Source of the DNA: Arachis hypogaea
Lineage: Eukaryota > Streptophyta > Magnoliopsida > Fabales > Fabaceae
Length of the DNA stretch: 64,000 nucleotides
NCBI RefSeq assembly: GCF_003086295.3
Contig: NC_092040.1
Location: 5,332,001-5,396,000 of the forward strand
Direction: 5' to 3'
Part shown: positions 56,186-64,000 of the stretch, piece after piece
How positions within the stretch are numbered: the first letter of the stretch is position 1
Layout: each line of letters opens with the position of its first letter
Position numbers and translations under genes: made by a program
The notes under the pieces: generated by a model
What the model saw: the letters and a program-made list of their open reading frames with translations, nothing else
Database searches by the model: none
What the model was told of the DNA's origin: nothing

Positions 56186-59100
56186 ACACAAAATCTGCAT
56201 ATCCAAAAAAATTAGCCAGTTTTAGCAAGTATGAATATACATTTTCTTTTTGCAAGTTAAAAAAAAGGTCTATATGTAAATATTTTACCTAATTGACTCA
56301 TTTTAGTAAAAAAAAATACTAATTTTGAATTTATATTAAAATGTTTTATCCTTATTTTTTATATGTACTTGTTCTATTATGTTATGTCTATATGATAGAA
56401 AGTACTAGTACTTTCTGGCTTGGTGAATTATAACTTATTACTATTGATGGTAAAGTTACCTAATACTAATAATGATTCTGATTGAAGATTGATGGAAGTT
56501 GAATAACTAACATTAGTTGAGGATTTTAACAAATTAAAAAGAATGAGAAGTAAGAAAGAAAAATGGAGTGACATGACAAGTTGGAAGGAGAAGTGAAAGG
56601 TGGTGGACCAAAGACGGCAATGGACATTGGACAACAACTAACATTGCTGGCAGTATCCATTTGGTTTTGTTGGACCCAATATAAAAAAAAAAAATATTAT
56701 TTGTATTTTAAAATTCAATTTTTTGGTCAATTTTGTAAGAATTTATTATTATTTAATTAATTTAAATATTCATTTTTATAAAATCAAAAAATTATTTATT
56801 ATTTATTATTTATTATTTTAAAAATAAATTAAAAGATAATATTTAAAGAATATCTAATTATACTGTGCTCTTAACTCCTAATCCTCGTATCCGCGTATGT
56901 CGTTAGTGTGATTCATCCATTTATGAGTAGCTAATATATCTTCGCAATATCATCAATCAACCATGCATTGATAATGCGAGTGTTTTAGGGGAACAAATTA
57001 TCAAAATATTGGGATGATAGAGGTAGAAATAAGAGTCCAATTCGTATTATTTTATCAGTGTAAATAAAGATGAAATTTATAAAGTTGGTTTCTATGGTAG
57101 TATGGTTCAGTTTATATTGCCGTTTGTATGAATTCTAGAAGAAGCCGAAGCACATAGACGTTTTACATGCTATCAACTTCTATTTTCATGAGAAAGAAAT
57201 TTAAACCAAGATGTATGTATTAACTCCGAACATGCACTGTGTATATTTCTTTTTCCAATGTATAACCAAAGTATTGAAAATAACAAAAAAAATTTGGAGG
57301 CAACAAATATATATTATTGAAAAGACAAAATATAGATAAGTGTTTAAATTTTCATAATGATCTCTTGGATTTACTATTTTTTAAATTTAATTTTTTATGT
57401 TCTAGTTACATTATAATAATTTTTGAATTAAGTGAAATCGAACTCCAAATTTCATAAATTCAACAAACACATGGATAATTTAAGGCTCTAGAGATTATCT
57501 AATTAACTAATCTAATGTGACAAAAAAGTGTCAGAATATTTCTACCTTTATCAAGTCAATGCCAACAAAAATTTAAAAATGATTATAATACCCAAAATTC
57601 AATCTAAAAAATTACTATAATGTAACTAAAATATAGAGAATTAGATTAATAAAAGTTATAAATCAAAGAGACCACTATAAAAATTCAATCTATATACATA
57701 TGAATGGCATCAAATTCTTTTGGGCAGTTGTCCCTCCTTGGTCTGTGATGATTCATCGCTGTTTATATGTGATGTAATTAATTTGTCAATATAATACACA
57801 AACAGGACATGTTATTATTTTTTCTTATTTTTATGAATTGTATTATAATATTTGTCATATATTGAATTTTTTTATTTATAGATTTAATTATTTCATTAGT
57901 TTTTATAATTTTATCAAATTTACAACTAGATTTTGATATTTTTTTAATTAGATTCTTGTTCTAATTTTTATTTTATAATTAAGTTACTTCTGTACAAAAA
58001 ATATTAAAATTAATAAAATATTTTTTTAAAAAATATATGGTTAAATATCTAATTACATTTTCATTTGTAAATATCTTCAATTTGTAAAAAAAATATTTTT
58101 TTAAATATTTTGTTAAGTCTAATATTTTTTTTATATTAACAAAAACCTAATTAAAAATTTATAAAAAATATAAGAATTTAATTAAAAAATATAAAAATTT
58201 AATTATAAATATAATAAAATTATAACTATCAATAAAATAATTAAAGCTTAATTATATTTGAGCCTTTGCATATTTTTCAATTGTTTTCTTTTATGCATTA
58301 TTATTTTTTTCATATTTATTACATTTTGTATAAGAAATATCCATAAAAACAACAAGAGGAAAATATTGACTATAAGAGTAAAGACATTTCTTTAATATGT
58401 ACTTTTATAACTTATTCTTTGAAAATATATTTTTATTCAAGTATTCTTAATAATTAAAAATACTTTTTATTAAAAGTCTATTGAAGAATATATAAAAAAT
58501 TCATTTGTAAACAAAAAATGTTACCAAAAATCAATTCAATCTGACTCTGACTCAACCATGAATCTAACCTATGCAGCAGTATTCTTTACCAAGTTATGTA
58601 CTATAATTACCCAGTGTGAAGTGCAGATCAGAAGGCAATAATTGAAGCTGATTAAATTAGTGAAAACCAATAAAGTCCAAAAAGCTGAAGAGAATTTAGC
58701 AACGCACATGATGTGAGGGTGAGGGAAAGAGTCAAGTAGTCAACGATTGGGCGTAGCAGAGAATCATTATTGATTGGGTTCTCCGGTTTGCCAAGAAAGG
58801 AAGCAGAGCAGCGTATGAGAAGGGAAGGGGAAAAAATCTGCATGTCCATTAGAACCACGTGGAAGCAAACAAAACGTTATGTGTGTTAATGTAAGCCACG
58901 TAGCGTTACACGCGTTAAAACTCTATCGGCGGCTGCATCGGCCTGAAACGCTGGACATCTCTGCTTATCATTCACTTCTCTTCTCCAAACAAGACACGGT
59001 CGTGAATATACCAGCAGTAAAATATTTGTATATGACCAATTTGGTTAGTCACTGGTTCGGTTAAGCAAATACTGGGAGATTCAAATTTCGTCTTATATAT

Positions 59101-61038
59101 ACAATAATTTATTGATTAATAATAAATATTTAAATAAAATTTAAATTCATGACGAATTAATTTTTAATTTATAAAAATTAAAAAATATTCAAAAAAATTA
59201 TTTGTATATGTATTTTCAGTTTAAAATAAAATTTTGCTATTATTATTATCTTTTTAAAGTATATTTTCAAAACATAAAATTACTAAATCTTTTAAATTTT
59301 GTGTTCTATACAAAATTTAAGATTTTACTAGGACTAATATTTATAGTTTTATCAATTGTAATAATATAACTCTATAGAAAATAAAATTAGTATTGATTAT
59401 GTTAATTGAATTTTTTAAAATACTGTTTTAGTTCTTATATTTACACTAAGTCATAATTTCATTATTGAGGTTTGAAATAGTTTATTTTTATAAAAGTATT
59501 TTATTTTATTTTTTATTTAAAGTAATATTTTCATTCAAAAATATTTTTTAATATCTTCTTTTAAGTAGTAATAATAAAAAATAATAATTGATATAAAAAT
59601 GTTTAAAAAAAAGATGTTTTGTTAAGAACAAAATTAAGATTTAATACAAATAGTAAAACTATCATTTAAAAAAAACTAAAAAGGCTTACTTTATATTATT
59701 GTCCTTAATATTTTAAAAAAATTTTAATACTATTTATAATATTTAATTCAAGAAAATTATTGTAAAATATTTTTCTAGAAGGAAAAGACCATTTAAAATA
59801 TTGTTTTACTAATATATTAACTAAAATATATTTAATTTAAAAAATTAAGTGCATCAAATATTTTCAAAAATAAAACTATGCCACCTGAACTATGGATTTG
59901 GTAAATTTAACTTGTTAATGTCCTTAATATGTTGCTAATTTTTGAAAATTTTCACTATATAACGGAACTTTAATAAGTGATTTATTGTTGTTTTAATAAA
60001 CAATTTCATTTTCCAACTTCCAATAACAGCAATGCAGGACAATTATAAATAGTTATCAAATCCCGAGAAGCACTCAGTAGTAAAATGAAAATCATAACTC
60101 TCATTTATTTAATTAAACGAATGGCATCATCATTCATCATGTCAGTTTCGGGAGGGGGACCCAAAGCTTCGAATTTTGCAAAAAAAAAAAGAGAAAGGTG
60201 GAGTGTGGGGCCCAGATACAATTTGGGGAAGAAAAGGACGAAAGAATCTGGGAAAAAGCAGTGACGTCATTGAAGAGGTGGAGTGAGAAGCAAGCTTTTT
60301 TTTTTTTTTTTTGGGACATGAGTGAAAAGCAAGGTTGAAGGGGAAAAGAGAAACCGTGGGTTTTGGTTTTCGGGGCGGGAAAAAAAAAAAACTAGTGCTG
60401 CTATTTCTGGCACTTGGGTGGTTTCGTTTTTCTCACTCGCATTTACGGCGCGTGACTAACCTCTGCACTCAATTAAGTAAATAGTACTGCTTTCTAACTC
60501 TGTTTAACGGGTCGTTCCAGCCCATTTGAACCCACGTATCAAATGGGTCGGATTTACTATTTATATTTTTATAAATGTGCATGATTGTTAATAGAAAGGA
60601 GTTTGTAATGAGGGGAAAAAGTAAGTACTTTATAAATAGTTTTATTTAATCTAGAATTGATTTTTTGTGAAATGGAGAAATATAAATATTTTGTTTATAG
60701 TATAATTGATTTTGCATTTATAATTATAAAATTCTGGTTAATTGAAAAATGAAAAATCATCTAAAATATACATAATTTATTTTGGTGCAAAAAAATTATT
60801 GTAGTCCCATCCTAAAGGGTTTCTAAACATGCAGTTGGCTCTTTGTTTTTAAAAAAATTTGTAGGATAAGATAGATGTACAACTTAAACTTAACATATTT
60901 AAATATAATTTTCGGTCAATATATTAAGTTTTTTTTAAATAAAAAATAAGAAGTCTTAAATCCGCAACTTTTAGATAAGTATGAAGAGTATAAAAAGACT
61001 ATATTATGGTTTGTTGACAATTAATATATTAAATTATC
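56186..61038. other. Long AT-rich intergenic stretch with two richer patches
   Basis: No gene found. 58560-59060 is of normal complexity with an accacgtgg G-box/ABRE-like site at 58854 and a related gccacgtagc at 58895; 60120-60480 holds a tgacgtca site at 60262. Both could be promoter fragments, but I see no ORF to go with them. The rest is AT-rich with T and A runs. Confidence 0.45.
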
Positions 61039-61047
61039 AATAACTAC

Positions 61048-61508
61048 CTATGATACGCAGATACGGGACACAACACGATACGAGACACACCAACACGCAA
61101 ATTTTAAAATCTGATAAGATACAGGAACACACATACATATAAAATATAAAGTATTTTTTAGATAAATTGTAATAATATTTTGATATTTTATTGATATTAA
61201 AATATAAATTAATTTTTTTAATTTTTTAATTATATTAAGTATTTAAAATATGTTTTGTTTTAATAAGTAATAACATATACTATATCTAAATTTATTTCAT
61301 AAATATATCTTAAGAATAAGACTGGACACTCTGACACGTGAGGGTATTTAGGTGTGTCTAAGCATGTCCGAAGAAAATTTTTTTATTTTTTATTAAGACA
61401 GGATTGGACACAACAGACACGCGTGTCTGACGAGTGTCGGTGAGTGTCGTATATAAAATGTGTCCGACACGCAGACACGGCAACTCAGCGAAGTATCCAT
61501 GCTTCATA
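61048..61508. mobile_element. MULE-type MITE with perfect 9-bp TSD
   Basis: 461 bp between copies of aataactac (61039-61047, 61509-61517). Ends ctatgatacgcagatacggg and the inverse tatgaagcatggatacttcg are imperfect inverted repeats. Subterminal regions are packed with gacacg/cgtgtc words (for example acacgcgtgtctgacgagtg), an interleaved array of short palindromes. Confidence 0.75.
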
Positions 61509-61699
61509 AATAACTACTATTTTAAAATATATGAATAATTAAAGTCAAATTCTATAAAGTTTACCATAAAAACAAAACTCTAGAAAAATTGACTTGCTAA
61601 TTGTCACTATGTCCCAACATATTTGTTCTTTTATAAATCGAAAATGCTATTTTGATAATTGAGTTCTATAATTCATCCAATAGCTCAAGAACATTCTAT

Positions 61700-62210
61700 A
61701 TAAATTTGCAGAATTAATTCTTAAATTGGTCCTGAAAAGATCATGCAATTGTTATTTTCATTTTCGAATAATTTTTTTAATCAAATTAGTCTCCAAAAGA
61801 TTTAACATAAATCGTATTTGTCATTCTGTTAATTGTTTAACCCATTCTGTTAACGTTGTTTTACGTGTAGCATTAAGTGAAATGACACCATTTGTGGTAA
61901 CAATGAGTTATGCTTAAAATGACGTCGTTTCTTACTTCCTCAGCCTCCATTACTCTTCCCTCAAAAAAGACAAAACAAACACAAAGAAGAGGAAGAATCG
62001 ATGACCGTAGAAACGGCGGAGGCACCCCTTCATCGGCAACGCTTTACCGACTACGACTGCGCTTGAGCGGCTCGGTCTCTAGGCCACCATTGTTTGGGCG
62101 TCCTGGGCTCAGTCTTTTCCTCCCAGTCAAGAGAAACAGAGAGAGAAGACGAAGAATCAACGATCATTGGAATAGCAGAGATGTTGTCATCGACTAAAAT
62201 CACATTTCAT
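61700..62210. repeat. One-armed MULE-like fragment with GC-rich cargo
   Basis: Opening text (gaattaattcttaaattggt then cctgaaaagatc) and the gttaacgttg / atgacgtcgttt words recall the arms of the other small TIR elements, and an Arg-rich frame follows at 61910-62197. I could not find the other arm. Confidence 0.35.
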
Positions 62211-62381
62211 TATAAATTAGTATTACCCACATCCATTGTTTATGATAATTGATTTATTTCTCTAACCTTGTATAAAAACTTTATACTTGATGAGCATAGT
62301 CAAATTGATCAAATTACTCCACATATCCATGGATTAAATTAACGAACATAGCCAATTAATCATGGTAGTAGTATTATTTTT

Positions 62382-63180
62382 TGTTGGGTTTTTTCTCTCC
62401 TTTGTGAGGTCCAAGCCCAACTTTTTTAGGGGTGTATTCTTGCATCCTAGTGTCACAACCCTAATTCAAATTTTGGGATCATTTGAGAGAAAGAGAGTAG
62501 CCACCAAAGAGAGAAAGAGAAGGGGGAAAACAGAATTCCTGTTTTTGCCCAAAGCAGTAAATTTTAAATGACAATTTCTCAGTTGTTCACCGTTGGATCG
62601 GCTTTAAATTTAAACTGCGTGTTTCTATCATTTTGTTCTTCATCTGGTCGGTGGAGATGTTGATTGGAGATTTTCAGTGAGAGAAATTGGCTTCACAAGA
62701 GAGAAATTAGGTTTTCCATTTTTACACAGAGCAGCAATTTTGGAACGGCAGTTTCTCATTCTTTTACCGTTGGATCAACGTGAAATTTGGACTGTAGATT
62801 CTTCACATCTTGTTCTTCATTCTGAACGGTGAAAATTTTAATTGGAAGTATGTAGAGGGAGAAATTGGCTTCGACAGCAGCTATATTTTTGGGTATATTT
62901 CATCTTCTTACTTCTTATTTGTGAGCTTTGATGCTTTGATATTTTGACTGGTTATATACAGGTTTTTGTGCTTTGTTTGAGACTCTCTTGTACCTCATTT
63001 GATTATAGTGGAGCTATTTCATTAGTCTGGACGACCCGTGATTTTTACCTCTCACATTGAGGGGGTTTTCCATGTTAAAATCTCGGTGTGTTCTTGTTAT
63101 TGCTTTACTTGCTATATTTGCTTGTTATAGTTGCTACCATATTGAGTTGTGAGTGCTTCCATATTGTTCTTGTGTTGGAT
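62382..63180 (+). repeat. LTR-like segment, copia type
   Basis: Starts tgttgggttttttctctcct; near 63030-63100 it carries gacgacccgtgatttttacc, gggggttttcca and ctcggtgtgttcttgttatt, an ending pattern I recall from plant Ty1/copia LTRs. It contains an internal ~190-bp imperfect duplication (62510-62690 and 62700-62880: gagagaaattggcttc, accgttggatc, cttgttcttcat). No internal domain or target duplication identified. Confidence 0.5.
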
Positions 63181-63340
63181 ATTTGTGTCGTTTTCGCTGC
63201 TAGGCTCTTTCATACGAGAAACTGAGAAACTGCCATTTGAAATTGAGAAACGTAAATTTCAACAGGCTAACGAGATGTCGCATTATGCTAGGGCGGCTGA
63301 CTTCGAGGTTAGTTGTGTTCTGTTTGTTTAATCTAAGTAT
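63181..63340 (+). other. Possible exon fragment
   Basis: A frame reading LPFEIEKRKFQQANEMSHYA then RAADFE ends at a plausible splice donor (gaggttagt, 63306-63314). The residues look like real coiled-coil coding sequence, but I cannot assign a family. It lies between an LTR-like segment and a mudrA pseudogene, so it may be captured host sequence. Confidence 0.3.
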
Positions 63341-63389
63341 GTAGCCTGAAGCAGTTATGCGGTGCCTGAAGCAGCTTCAGCACCTTGTT

Positions 63390-64000
63390 GTACGACTATT
63401 TCCAATCCTTGTATATTTGTGCAATTGCCTTCTGTTTTTTCATCCACACCTTTCTGTAGGATGGTTTGAAATAATAGCTTGCCTGCATCGCACCTTGCAA
63501 AACTGGAATACTCACAGAGGGGTTGGACTGAATCAACGGCAATATGACCCTGTAGATTAGACTGCTGTCTAACTGATGATGGTCTTGAGACATGGTGCGT
63601 GCTAGACAACTGTGCGCTCCACCAACCCTCCGAACCTCCCTGAACACAACAAAACGGTATTGCTTCAGGCATATCTCAAACCTACTTAATATATAATACA
63701 GAAGTATTAAAAAGCACAATTAAAGTTACACTTACCAGTATCCGAGGTTCTGCCAAAAGGCCAACGGAGGCTCCATTGACACCCACTTTCAGCTTGAAGA
63801 CACTGCACATGGTACTTTAATTGGTCTAATTCGATCATCCGGTACTCCGCACTCCTGTGAATATTATAGTTTTTCACACCCTGAAGCACTGTCTCTCAGT
63901 TTTTGAACCTGTGGCCGACCTAAAACTCTACCCGCCGTATGGGTTGTAATTCTCTTCACCCGTATCAAAAAACGGAGTCCTCTCATGCATGGCGTCTAGA
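63390..64000 (-). pseudogene. mudrA transposase pseudogene entering from the right edge
   Basis: Reads leftward from beyond the window edge: LDAMHERTPFFDTGEEN (~63990), stops near 63926 and 63908, then VKNYNIHRSAEYRMIELDQL and KYHVQCLQAESGCQWSLR. A one-base deletion shifts the frame just before NLGYW. An intron follows with a GTAAGT donor at about 63739 and a TGTTCAG acceptor ending near 63641; the next exon continues EVRRVGGAHSCLARTMSQDH, SIPVLQGAMQASYYFKPSYR, KVWMKKQKAIAQIYKDW, then TAG at 63396-63398. This is the DNA-binding part of MuDR transposase. It is a different subfamily from the copy at 40415, and the catalytic domain is missing from the left side. Confidence 0.85.

Overview
This is a plant nuclear genome window: AT-rich intergenic DNA, GT-AG introns, plant-specific gene families, and dense layers of plant transposons (Mutator-like, hAT-like, Ty3/gypsy, L1-type LINE, many MITEs). 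The style of the repeats (MULEs carrying plant-mobile-domain genes, a hairpin MITE near 25.2 kb, and a gypsy LTR with a GC-rich inverted core) resembles what I remember from legumes, most likely peanut (Arachis). That species guess is from memory and was not tested.

Only one gene looks like a working host gene: a two-exon BOI/BRG-type RING E3 ligase at 16753-17743 (+). Nearly all other coding sequence belongs to transposons, mostly decayed.

Layout. 0.9-4.5 kb: MULE with ~265-bp terminal inverted repeats (TIRs), holding a decayed MAIN-like/plant mobile domain gene split by a hAT-like element with a perfect 8-bp target duplication (TSD). 6.7-10.2 kb: a second MULE with two convergent genes, a GRF zinc-finger membrane-type protein (+) and a mudrA remnant without its catalytic core (-). 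10.2-16.7 kb: AT-rich with MITEs. 16.7-17.7 kb: RING gene. 19.6-27.1 kb: MITEs and two small non-autonomous TIR elements with GC-rich cargo. 27.2-32.4 kb: Ty3/gypsy element on the minus strand (TSD gttag, tRNA-Asp primer site, gag, deleted pol, several tandem arrays). 34.1-36.8 kb: a related element reduced to LTRs, a gag stub and an antisense ORF resembling the 'putative gypsy type transposon' family. 38.1-39.3 kb: another GC-cargo TIR element. About 39.9-47.6 kb: a composite MULE with mudrA (+) and a plant-mobile-domain gene (-), converging on a deletion junction and invaded by a solo LTR and three hAT-like elements. 49.5-52.4 kb: 5'-truncated L1-type LINE with an 11-bp TSD. 52.4-63.3 kb: AT-rich with MITEs, a palindrome array and an LTR-like segment. 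63.4-64 kb: start of another mudrA pseudogene on the minus strand.

Main message: a TE graveyard in which at least two MULEs independently show a convergent two-gene plan (mudrA plus a different second gene), next to gypsy elements that lost pol. Boundaries backed by matching TSDs are reliable; functional roles of the accessory proteins are inference.
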